The position numbers were made by a program, and so were the translations under genes. The notes under the pieces were generated by a model. The model saw only the letters and a list, made by a program, of their open reading frames with translations. It ran no database searches and was not told the DNA's origin. Shown piece by piece: positions 35,782-42,938 of a stretch of DNA of 64,000 nucleotides; the stretch's first letter is position 1; each line of letters starts with the position of its first letter. This stretch comes from Pseudomonas sp. BCA17 (lineage in GTDB: Bacteria > Pseudomonadota > Gammaproteobacteria > Pseudomonadales > Pseudomonadaceae): contig NZ_SGWI01000002.1 in assembly GCF_004519405.1 (NCBI RefSeq), positions 372,001 to 436,000 of the forward strand, read 5' to 3'.

Positions 35782-36920
35782 GGACTCTCGCCATGGGCCT
35801 GAAACCTGTCTTACTGGCAGCCGTGCTGCTGCTGGCCAACCCCGCCTGGGCCACCGAAGAATGCCGGCTCAACCTGAGCGAATCGCGCCTGGATTTCGGC
35901 CTGATGAACCGCGCCGTGGCACTTGTGCCCGCGCCCGAGCGCCTGCTGGGCGAGCGTCGCTTCAGCCTCAACCTGAACTGCCCGCAGGCCACCGACATGA
36001 CCCTGCTCTACCGTGGTTTGGCGGCCACCGTGGAGCGCTTTCGCTTCACCGAGCGCGGCAGCTATGACCTGCAAGCCAGTGACGCCGTGCTGGACGGGCA
36101 ACCGGTGGAACTGGGCCTGGTCGCCGGCATCGGCCAGGCGCCTGGTGCGGTCGCCACCAGCCTGCGTTGGCGCCCGGGGCACGGCATCGTGCCGATGCGC
36201 GCCGGGGTGCCGGTCATCGGGCGCAGTTTGTCGGTGCAACTGCAGGCCAGCGCCTGGGTCGGCGAAGACGCAGCCCGCGTGAGCGATGCGGTGACCTGGG
36301 AAACCAGCGGGCTATTCGATGCGGTCAACGCTGGGCGGTCGCGCGAGTTGAGCTTGCTGGCGCGCTTCGCGCCGGCCGCCTGCACGCCCACCCTGTCCAA
36401 CGGCGGCCATGTGGCACTGGGCAAACTCTCGATCAGTGACCTGAGCCAGACTCAGGACACCCCGCTGCCACCACGCCCGGTGGTGCTCAACGTGGCCTGC
36501 GATGCGCCGACCTATTTCGCCGTGCGCATGCAGGACAACCGGCCAGGCTCGGCCACCGGTGACGTCGATGCGAGCGCCTACGGCCTGGGCCTGGACGCGC
36601 GCCAGCAAAAAATCGGCCGCTACCGCCTGGCCTTCGATCCGAACCAGGCCAGCGCCGACGGTCATGCCCAACTCTATCGCACCGACTCCGCCACTGGCGG
36701 CTTGCCATGGAGCAGCGCCAGCAGCAGCCCGCTGGCCGTCGCGGCTGACCGCTACCTGGGCTTCGGCACTGGCGCCGGCAGCACCAGCGGCCCCGTTGCG
36801 ATCCAGAACCTCAGCGCCACGGCCAGCCTGGAAGCGCTGATTGCGCCGCTGAGCGGCCTGGACCTGGGCAGTGAGGTACGGCTCGACGGCGCGGCCACCC
36901 TGGAAATCCATTACCTTTAG
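35778..36920 (+). CDS. Two-domain DUF1120 protein, probable tip adhesin
   Basis: A 380-residue exported protein, nearly twice the length of the subunits. Signal peptide VLLAAVLLLANPAWA. The N-terminal domain (about 26-190) starts EECRLNLSESRLDFG and has its own Cys pair (second in LNLNCPQAT). The C-terminal domain (about 195-380) is a full DUF1120 unit: APAACTPTLSNGGHVALGK, LNVACDAPT, DNRPGSATGD, YGLGLDARQQKIG and LDGAATLEIHYL. Unlike the single-domain subunits, the mature start lacks the ASSVDLxVxG donor strand, as expected of a tip adhesin that has nothing to complement. ATGA overlap with the usher. Receptor unknown. Confidence 0.8.
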   Translation: MRTLAMGLKPVLLAAVLLLANPAWATEECRLNLSESRLDFGLMNRAVALVPAPERLLGERRFSLNLNCPQATDMTLLYRGLAATVERFRFTERGSYDLQASDAVLDGQPVELGLVAGIGQAPGAVATSLRWRPGHGIVPMRAGVPVIGRSLSVQLQASAWVGEDAARVSDAVTWETSGLFDAVNAGRSRELSLLARFAPAACTPTLSNGGHVALGKLSISDLSQTQDTPLPPRPVVLNVACDAPTYFAVRMQDNRPGSATGDVDASAYGLGLDARQQKIGRYRLAFDPNQASADGHAQLYRTDSATGGLPWSSASSSPLAVAADRYLGFGTGAGSTSGPVAIQNLSATASLEALIAPLSGLDLGSEVRLDGAATLEIHYL

Positions 36921-36930
36921 GAGCTATCCC

Positions 36931-37581
36931 ATGAAGCGTTCCCTGATGCACCTGTTCGCCCTGCCCCTGCTGTGCGGCGCAGCCCTGACACATGCGGCGT
37001 CCACCGTGGAGCTCACGGTCAGCGGCCTGATCACGCCCATGGCCTGCACCCCGGTATTTTCCGGCGGCGGCATGATCGACTTCGGCAAGATTTCCCGGCA
37101 AGACCTCAACCTGACCAATGGCACGCGCCTGCCGCTGAAGTACTTGACGCTGACCGTCAGTTGCAACGCACCTGGCCGTTTCGTACTCCTCATGCGTGAC
37201 AACCGCGACGGCACCGCCCACGTCGACAGTGAGATCTACTATGGGCTGGGTCTGGACAATGGCGGCAACAAGCTCGGCGTGTATTCGCTGAGTTTCGACC
37301 CCAGGCAGACCGTGGTCGACGACCTGGCGGTGGTCTACGGCACCGAGTCCACCACGGGCGGCGTGGCCTGGCGTACCTCCAACAGCAACCCCATCAACAT
37401 CGGCTCGCGCAGCCTGCTGGGCTTTACCGAACTGGAGGGCAGTACCGCAGGCCCTTCAGCGATCAAGAACCTGACCAGCACCGTCACGCTGGAAGCGGTG
37501 ATCAATGCCAGGCAGAACCTGGACCTGAGCGCGGAAACCCGCCTGGATGGCTCCGCTACATTGGAGGTGATGTACCTGTAA
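36931..37581 (+). CDS. DUF1120 fimbrial-type subunit 9 (last gene of operon)
   Basis: A 216-residue exported subunit after the tip protein; its TAGGAG ribosome-binding site includes the upstream stop codon. Signal peptide LMHLFALPLLCGAALTHA; mature ASTVELTVSGLITPMACTPVF, GGMIDFGKISRQDLNLTN, second Cys in LTVSCNAPG, DNRDGTAHVD, YYGLGLDNGGNKLGVYSL, and C-terminal LDGSATLEVMYL. It most resembles the DUF1120 half of the preceding protein (shared DFxxQ and ATLE), so it could be an adaptor joining tip to shaft. No terminator is evident in the 35 bases before the convergent MFS gene. Confidence 0.84.
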   Translation: MKRSLMHLFALPLLCGAALTHAASTVELTVSGLITPMACTPVFSGGGMIDFGKISRQDLNLTNGTRLPLKYLTLTVSCNAPGRFVLLMRDNRDGTAHVDSEIYYGLGLDNGGNKLGVYSLSFDPRQTVVDDLAVVYGTESTTGGVAWRTSNSNPINIGSRSLLGFTELEGSTAGPSAIKNLTSTVTLEAVINARQNLDLSAETRLDGSATLEVMYL

Positions 37582-37616
37582 ACACCGTCAACAGGGGCGG
37601 AGCCGGCCAGCCCGCA

Positions 37617-38888
37617 TCAAGGCGAGACTTTCTCGCTGCGCACGTTCACATACCGCGCACGCCCCGCCCCGCAGCCGGTGATGATGGCACCTGCGCCGAT
37701 CACTGCGAAGACCCAGCCGGTCGCGCCCCAGCCGCCGGTCCAGTCGTGGAGCACGCCCACCGCCAGCGGCCCCATGGACGCCAGGGTATAGCCCACACCC
37801 TGGGCCATGCTCGACAGGTTGGCGGCCACATGGGAATCGCGCGAGCGCAAGACGATCAACGTCAGGGCCAGGCTGAACGTCCCGCCCTGCCCCAACCCCA
37901 GCAGAATCGCCCATCCCCACAATCCTTCCAGCGGCGCAAACAGGCAGCCGAACAAACCCGCCAGCGTCAGCAGCATCACCACCACGATGGCCAGGCGTTG
38001 GTCCTTGCCACGCGTGGCCAGCCACGGTGCGGCAAGGGCGCTGAACAACTGCACGATGATCGAACCGGACAGCATCAGTCCGGCTTCAGTGGCACTCAGG
38101 CCCCGATCGATCAGAATCGACGGCACCCAGCCAAACACGATATAGGCAAGGGACGACTGCAGGCCCATGTACAAGGTCACTTGCCAGGCCAGCGGGTCGC
38201 GCAGCAGACCCTTCACGCGATAAGCCACCGGGTGTGCGCCATGGGGCTGCCGGACCTGCGGCAACCAGAACAGCGCCGCCACCAGCGCGGGCAGGATCCA
38301 GAAGCCCAGGCCGATGTTCCAGCTGTCGCCAAAGTAATGGCTGATGGGCACCGTCGCCCCCGCCGCCAGCGCCGCCCCCAGGCACAGCGCCATGGTGTAG
38401 ACGCCGGTCATGGTGCCTGCCTGCCGGGCAAAATCGCGCTTGACGATGCCCGGCAGCAACACGCCGATGATGCCGATACTCGCGCCGGCCATGATGCTGC
38501 CCGCAAACAGCCCGAACTCGCCGAACGCACTGCGCAGAATGATCCCGGCAGCCAGCGTCAGCAGAATCCCCAGCACCACCCGCTCCGCCCCGAAACGCCG
38601 CGCCAGGATCGGCGCCAACGGCGCAAACAGGCCCAGGCACAGCACCGGCAAGGTCGTCAGCAGACCGGCCTTGGCTGCCGACAATCCCAGGCTGGCGGAC
38701 ACATCACGCAGCAGCGGCGACAGGCTCGACAGCGCCGGGCGCAGGTTCAACGCCACCAGGACCAGCCCCAGCAGCAACAACCACGCGCGGCTGACCACGG
38801 GTGGGCTGTGTTGCACCATGTCGTCGTCGGCTTCGGCGTCAATCAACAGTTCTTCAAGTTCGGAGGGGCGCTTGGCTTTGAGGTTCAT
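37617..38888 (-). CDS. CynX/NimT-family MFS transporter
   Basis: A 423-residue 12-helix major facilitator of the CynX group: VLVALNLRPALSSLSPLL in helix 1 and the region GLLTTLPVLCLGLFAPLAP are family signatures. Family members move cyanate, nitroimidazoles or other small anions; no cynS or similar gene is nearby, so the substrate is open. The first 30 residues are hydrophilic and acidic; the start may be a later Met (about 38819). The gene is overlapped by the tail of a decayed GntR regulator lying upstream on the same strand. Confidence 0.85.
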   Translation of the reverse strand: MNLKAKRPSELEELLIDAEADDDMVQHSPPVVSRAWLLLLGLVLVALNLRPALSSLSPLLRDVSASLGLSAAKAGLLTTLPVLCLGLFAPLAPILARRFGAERVVLGILLTLAAGIILRSAFGEFGLFAGSIMAGASIGIIGVLLPGIVKRDFARQAGTMTGVYTMALCLGAALAAGATVPISHYFGDSWNIGLGFWILPALVAALFWLPQVRQPHGAHPVAYRVKGLLRDPLAWQVTLYMGLQSSLAYIVFGWVPSILIDRGLSATEAGLMLSGSIIVQLFSALAAPWLATRGKDQRLAIVVVMLLTLAGLFGCLFAPLEGLWGWAILLGLGQGGTFSLALTLIVLRSRDSHVAANLSSMAQGVGYTLASMGPLAVGVLHDWTGGWGATGWVFAVIGAGAIITGCGAGRARYVNVRSEKVSP

Positions 38889-39084
38889 TGATCAACTGCC
38901 GGCAGAGGAGTTTGGCGCATTCAGGGTCTTGCTGCGTCACCGCATCGAGCAGGGCGATATGCAGGTCGAAGACCGCCTGGCGACGGGGCGAAAGGTTGAG
39001 GGTCTGACGTAACCGGGCGCCGACGATAGCGCAAAAGTGCGGGTACAGCTCGCTCAGCGCCGGTTGCGCGCGGTGCCCCACAGC
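38854..39084 (-). pseudogene. GntR-family regulator, C-terminal remnant
   Basis: An open fragment of about 76 codons encoding ALSELYPHFCAIVGARLRQTL, a central LSPRRQAVFDLHIALLDAV and QQDPECAKLLCRQLI, the last helices of an FCD ligand-binding domain from a GntR/FadR-type regulator. There is no HTH, the frame meets a TAG stop immediately upstream (39085-39087) and no start codon with a ribosome-binding site exists. About two-thirds of the gene is missing. It lies upstream of the CynX-like gene on the same strand, where an intact regulator would be expected, and 50 bases from the composite insertion described below. Confidence 0.7.
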
Positions 39085-39132
39085 CTATGCAGAGTTGCCG
39101 GCAAAGGCAACGCACCTGGGTTTCCCCGCAGG

Positions 39133-39154
39133 CAAAAATAAACCCGGCACCAGG
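39133..39154 (-). terminator. Detached 3' arm and T tract of the aapP terminator
   Basis: Read on the minus strand this is GGTGCCGGGTTTATTTTTG: the right arm (GCCGGGTTT) and T tract of a Rho-independent terminator. Its partner arm AAACCCGGC lies at 39777-39785, just beyond the aapP stop. The two are separated by the composite element; rejoining them across the 8-bp duplication restores a 9-bp perfect stem with a 6-base loop. Confidence 0.75.
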
Positions 39155-39332
39155 CTAATGCCAGTCAGTTAAGAAGGAGAAAGGCTGAAAAGTAACCTGT
39201 GGCGAGGGAGCTTGCTCCCGTTGGACTGCGTAGCAGTCCCATGCTTTGTAAACAAAGAGCGGGGCCGCTTCGCGGCCCAACGGGAGCAAGCTCCCTCGCC
39301 ACAAATACAGCGTTCACCCTGACTGGCATTAG
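39155..39332. mobile_element. MITE-like element copy 1 (178 bp, TIRs, internal REPIN)
   Basis: Left end CTAATGCCAGTCAGTTAAG, right end CTGACTGGCATTAG: terminal inverted repeats, the right one shortened by loss of about five bases (TAACT) relative to copy 2. Inside is a REPIN whose arms are GTGGCGAGGGAGCTTGCTCC-type palindromes at about 39199-39221 and 39279-39302, around a small GGGCCGC-ttc-GCGGCCC hairpin. The 178-bp length matches what I recall as the R178 repeat family of P. fluorescens SBW25; this is from memory and unchecked. Confidence 0.8.
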
Positions 39333-39349
39333 GGCTTGCTCCCTCGCAC

Positions 39350-39547
39350 ATTTGGATCCGCACGATGATCGCCAGCGCAGCGGAAGAACAGGCCCAGGTG
39401 GCGCATGAAGTGGACCGTAACCTGGTGAATATTCGTGATCTGTCGGCACAGTCAGCGACCGGTGCCAGCCAGACCAGCACGGCAAGCAGTGAGTTGTCGC
39501 GCCTGGCGGTGGATTTGAATGGGATGGTGGGGCGGTTCCGCCTCTAA
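39350..39547 (+). pseudogene. Methyl-accepting chemotaxis protein, 3' fragment
   Basis: About 60 codons from IASAAEEQAQVAHEVDRNLV to the stop, ending LSRLAVDLNGMVGRF. This is the C-terminal end of the methyl-accepting cytoplasmic domain of a chemoreceptor; the sensor, membrane segments, HAMP and signalling tip are absent. Sequence upstream of about 39360 is a REP half, not receptor. It is captured between the two MITE-like elements and followed by its original downstream REP sequence. Not expected to be functional. Confidence 0.85.
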
Positions 39548-39583
39548 CACACCACTCGCTCAAAAATATGCAGGGGGCTTGCT

Positions 39584-39767
39584 CTAATGCCAGTCAGTTA
39601 AGAAGGGGAAAGGCTGAAAAGTAACCTGTGGCGAGGGAGCTTGCTCCCGTTGGACTGCGCAGCAGTCCCACGCTTTGTAAACAAAGAGCGGGGGCCGCTT
39701 CGCGGCCCAACGGGAGCAAGCTCCCTCGCCACACATACAGCGTTCACCCTTAACTGACTGGCATCAG
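39584..39767. mobile_element. MITE-like element copy 2 (184 bp, complete TIRs)
   Basis: Same orientation as copy 1 and nearly identical through the body (differences: GAAGGAG/GAAGGGG, GCGTAGC/GCGCAGC, CATGC/CACGC, one extra G). Both termini are complete: CTAATGCCAGTCAGTTAAG on the left and the complement of CTGATGCCAGTCAGTTAAG on the right, 18 of 19 positions matching. It carries the same internal REPIN. Its left flank GGCTTGCT (39576-39583) equals the right flank of copy 1 (39333-39340). Confidence 0.82.
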
Positions 39768-39801
39768 GCACCAGGGCCGGGTTTATCTGTTCAAACGTCG
39801 A

Positions 39802-40566
39802 TCAATGCAAAATCTGGCTCAAGAACAACTTGGTCCGATCATTCTGCGGGTTGTCGAAGAAGTCATTCGGCGCCGCCTGTTCCACGATCTCACCCTTGTC
39901 CATGAAGATCACGCGGTTGGCCACGGTGCGCGCAAAGCCCATTTCGTGAGTCACGCACAACATGGTCATGCCGTCTTCGGCCAGGCCGATCATGGTGTCG
40001 AGTACTTCCTTCACCATTTCCGGGTCGAGGGCCGAGGTCGGCTCGTCGAACAGCATGATTTTCGGCTTCATGCACAGCGCACGGGCGATGGCCACACGCT
40101 GTTGCTGGCCGCCGGACAACTGCCCCGGAAACTTGTGGGCCTGCTCCGGAATACGCACACGCTCCAGGTAGTGCATGGCGATTTCTTCGGCCTTGCGCTT
40201 GGGCATCTTGCGCACCCACATCGGCGCCAGCGTGCAGTTCTGCAGGATGGTCAGGTGCGGGAACAGGTTGAAGTGCTGGAACACCATGCCGACTTCGCGG
40301 CGGATCGCTTCGATCTGCTTGAGGTCGTTGGTCAGTTCCACACCGTCGACCACAATGCGACCCTGCTGGTGTTCTTCCAGGCGGTTGAGGCAGCGGATGG
40401 TGGTGGACTTGCCCGAACCCGACGGACCGCACAGCACAATACGCTCGCCCTGCTTGACGTTGAGGTTGATGTCTTTCAACACGTGGAACTGGCCGTACCA
40501 CTTGTTGACGCCCTGCATCTGGATAATGCCTTCAGGGCCTACAGGCTTTTTGTTTGCTTCGCTCAT
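39802..40566 (-). CDS. aapP: General L-amino acid ABC transporter, ATPase
   Basis: A 254-residue ABC ATPase energising polar amino-acid uptake. Walker [11 protein letters not shown]-loop [11 protein letters not shown], signature LSGGQQQR, Walker [14 protein letters not shown] and switch His in VTHEMGFA are all present. Start [10 protein letters not shown] with AGGAG upstream. Last gene of aapJQMP, 10 bases after aapM. Its terminator is interrupted by the composite element downstream. Confidence 0.95.
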   Translation of the reverse strand: MSEANKKPVGPEGIIQMQGVNKWYGQFHVLKDINLNVKQGERIVLCGPSGSGKSTTIRCLNRLEEHQQGRIVVDGVELTNDLKQIEAIRREVGMVFQHFNLFPHLTILQNCTLAPMWVRKMPKRKAEEIAMHYLERVRIPEQAHKFPGQLSGGQQQRVAIARALCMKPKIMLFDEPTSALDPEMVKEVLDTMIGLAEDGMTMLCVTHEMGFARTVANRVIFMDKGEIVEQAAPNDFFDNPQNDRTKLFLSQILH

Positions 40567-40576
40567 AAAAGAACTC

Positions 40577-41674
40577 CTAACGCTTGTGGCCTGTGTCGAG
40601 CTTGCGTTCCAGATGCATGGAATAGCGCGACATACCAAAACAGAAAATCCAGAACACCAGGGCGGCGAACACGTAGCCTTCAGTGGCCATGCCCAACCAT
40701 TTCGGGTCGGCGGCGGCTTGCTTGACGCTGTTGAGCAGGTCGAACAGGCCGATGATGATCACCAGGCTCGTGTCCTTGAACAACGCGATAAACGTGTTGA
40801 CGATGCCCGGGATCACCAGCTTCAAGGCTTGAGGCAGGATCACCAGGCCCATGCTGCGCCAGTAGCCCAGGCCCATCGCCGCAGCCGCTTCGTATTGCCC
40901 CTTGGGAATCGCCTGCAGACCGCCGCGCACCACTTCGGCCACGTAGGCCGACTGGAACAGGATCACACCGATCAGCGCCCGCAGCAGCTTGTCGAAGTTC
41001 ATGCCTTCAGGCAGGAACAGCGGCAGCATCACCGAGGACATGAACAACACCGTGATCAACGGCACGCCGCGCCAGAATTCGATGAAGGTCACGCAGACCA
41101 CGCGAATCGCCGGCATGTTCGAACGCCGCCCCAACGCGAGCATGATGCCCAGCGGCAACGCGCCGGCGATACCGACGGTGGCGATCACCAGGGTCAGCAT
41201 CAGGCCGCCCCATTGGCTGGTCGCCACGTTGGTCAGGCCGAAGACGCCGCCATGCAACAGGAAGTAGGCAATGATCGGGTACAGCACCAGGAAGCTCAGG
41301 CCGTAGACCGCCTTGCGTTGAAAACGCGAGATGAACAACGGCGCCACGCCCACGACGGCCAGCCACACGGTCAGGTCTACTCGCCAGCGCAGGTCGGCGG
41401 GATAGTAGCCGTACATGAACTGCCCGAAACGCTGTTGGATGAACACCCAGCAGGCGCCTTCCTTCGTACAGTCGGCGCGTGTAGTGCCGACCCAATTGGC
41501 GTCCAGAATCGCCCAGTGCAGAATCGGTGGCACCACCAGGTACACCAGGTAAATCGCCAGCAAGGTCAGCAGGGTGTTGAGCCAACTGGAAAACAGGTTG
41601 GCGCGCATCCATGCCATCGGCCCGAAGACCTTGTTCGGCGGCGGCATGTCAGGTTTGAAAGTATGAGAACTCAT
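40577..41674 (-). CDS. aapM: General L-amino acid ABC transporter, permease M
   Basis: A 365-residue inner-membrane permease. After a hydrophilic start and two extra N-terminal helices ([20 protein letters not shown]) comes the HAAT-family core with the EAA loop [21 protein letters not shown] contacting AapP. Long AapM/BztC-type N-terminus is normal. Gap of 10 bases to both neighbours in the aap operon. Confidence 0.94.
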   Translation of the reverse strand: MSSHTFKPDMPPPNKVFGPMAWMRANLFSSWLNTLLTLLAIYLVYLVVPPILHWAILDANWVGTTRADCTKEGACWVFIQQRFGQFMYGYYPADLRWRVDLTVWLAVVGVAPLFISRFQRKAVYGLSFLVLYPIIAYFLLHGGVFGLTNVATSQWGGLMLTLVIATVGIAGALPLGIMLALGRRSNMPAIRVVCVTFIEFWRGVPLITVLFMSSVMLPLFLPEGMNFDKLLRALIGVILFQSAYVAEVVRGGLQAIPKGQYEAAAAMGLGYWRSMGLVILPQALKLVIPGIVNTFIALFKDTSLVIIIGLFDLLNSVKQAAADPKWLGMATEGYVFAALVFWIFCFGMSRYSMHLERKLDTGHKR

Positions 41675-41684
41675 GTGCGTTTCC

Positions 41685-42866
41685 TCACCGCTCGATCAGC
41701 GCAATGCGCTTGTTGTACCAGTTCATCAGCAGGGAAATGCTGATGCTGATCGCCAGGTACACGCTCATGGTGATGGCAATGACTTCGATGGCCTGGCCGG
41801 TCTGGTTGAGCACCGTGCCGGCAAACAGCGAAACCATTTCCGGATAACCGATACCGGCGGCCAGGGACGAGTTTTTCGCCAGGTTCAGGTATTGGCTGGT
41901 CAACGGCGGGATGATCACCCGCAGGGCTTGCGGGATGATGACCTTGCGCAGCGTCGGCCCCGGGCGCAGGCCCAGGGAACGCGCGGCTTCGGTCTGGCCA
42001 TGGCTGACGGACTTGATGCCCGAACGCACGATCTCGGCGATAAACGCTGCCGTGTAGACGGTAAGCGCCAGGGTCAGTGCCAGTAATTCAGGGATGAGTA
42101 CCCAGCCACCGACAAAGTTGAACCCCTGCAACTTGGGCATTTCCCAGTGCAGCGGCGCGCCGAAGATCAACGCGCACAACCCCGGGATCGCGATGAACAG
42201 GGCCAGGCCCGCCCAGAACTTATGGAACGGAACACCGGTCGCTTCGAAGCGCTTGTTGGCCCAACGCGTCATCAGCACGATTGCCACGATGGCGACAACG
42301 ATGCTGACCACGAACGGCCAGAAACCGTCAGCGGCAATCGCTGCAGGCATGTTCAGGCCACGGCTGCTGACAAAGAAGGTATCGCCGAAGTTATGGCTGT
42401 TACGCGGTCCCGGCATGGTCAGGAACACGGCGAAATACCAGAACAGGATTTGCAGCAGCGGCGGAATGTTGCGGAACACTTCCACATACACCGTCGCCAG
42501 CTTGTTGATCATCCAGTTGGGTGACAGTCGCGCCACGCCGATGAGAAAACCCAGCAGGGTGGCCAGGACCACGCCGATCCCGGTTACCAGCAAGGTATTG
42601 AGCAGACCGATCACGAAGACCCGGGCATAGCTGTCCGATTCGGTGTAGTCGATCAGGTGCTGAGCGATGCCGAAGCCGGCACTGCGCTCAAGAAAGTCGA
42701 AACCCGAGGTAATGCCCCGGTGCTGAAGGTTGGTTTGGGTATTGTTGAAGAGGTACCAGCCCAGCGAGACCACCGCCACAACCGTGATGATCTGGAAGAG
42801 CCACGCACGCACTTTGGGATCGCTGAAGCTGAGCTTCTGCTTTGGCGCGCCGATTTGATTTTGCAT
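41685..42866 (-). CDS. aapQ: General L-amino acid ABC transporter, permease Q
   Basis: A 393-residue inner-membrane permease of the AapQ/BztB type: N-terminal helix IITVVAVVSLGWYLFNNTQT, then the permease core with FIAEIVRSGIKSVSHGQTEAARSLG as EAA loop, described by its two halves. Forms the heterodimeric channel with AapM. It follows aapJ after a 72-base gap that contains a stem-loop. Confidence 0.94.
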   Translation of the reverse strand: MQNQIGAPKQKLSFSDPKVRAWLFQIITVVAVVSLGWYLFNNTQTNLQHRGITSGFDFLERSAGFGIAQHLIDYTESDSYARVFVIGLLNTLLVTGIGVVLATLLGFLIGVARLSPNWMINKLATVYVEVFRNIPPLLQILFWYFAVFLTMPGPRNSHNFGDTFFVSSRGLNMPAAIAADGFWPFVVSIVVAIVAIVLMTRWANKRFEATGVPFHKFWAGLALFIAIPGLCALIFGAPLHWEMPKLQGFNFVGGWVLIPELLALTLALTVYTAAFIAEIVRSGIKSVSHGQTEAARSLGLRPGPTLRKVIIPQALRVIIPPLTSQYLNLAKNSSLAAGIGYPEMVSLFAGTVLNQTGQAIEVIAITMSVYLAISISISLLMNWYNKRIALIER

Positions 42867-42896
42867 GAAGTGCCCCGGAAATAATGGAACAGAACA

Positions 42897-42923
42897 TCAC
42901 CCGGCGGTTGGCCCACCGGGTGA
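42897..42923 (-). promoter_or_regulatory. Stem-loop between aapJ and aapQ
   Basis: TCACCCGG-N11-CCGGGTGA forms a perfect 8-bp stem in the gap after the binding-protein gene. Such hairpins commonly protect the upstream message or partly terminate it so that the binding protein is made in excess of the permeases. No T tract follows on the minus strand. Confidence 0.6.
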
Positions 42924-42938
42924 CAGAACCATCAGCGA

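Larger units (their letters stand above)
39147..39775. mobile_element. Composite insertion: two MITE-like elements around an mcp fragment, with 8-bp target duplication
   Basis: GCACCAGG occurs at 39147-39154 and 39768-39775, directly flanking a 613-bp unit made of element copy 1 (39155-39332), 251 bases with a chemotaxis-receptor 3' fragment, and copy 2 (39584-39767). The outer ends are the element termini, so the whole unit behaved as one insertion. The target was the loop of a terminator hairpin. No transposase is encoded; mobility must be supplied in trans. Confidence 0.75.

Noticed and set aside
39199..39408. Short open frames spanning the element REPINs
   Set aside because: They read through palindromic repeat DNA and recur as the same peptide at every REPIN (as in algK); no independent gene is supported.
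39155..39767. Possible CRISPR or phage attachment site because of two near-identical repeats
   Set aside because: Repeats are about 180 bp with terminal inverted repeats, only two copies, and the spacer is a chemoreceptor fragment; this is a mobile-element structure, not a CRISPR array or att site.
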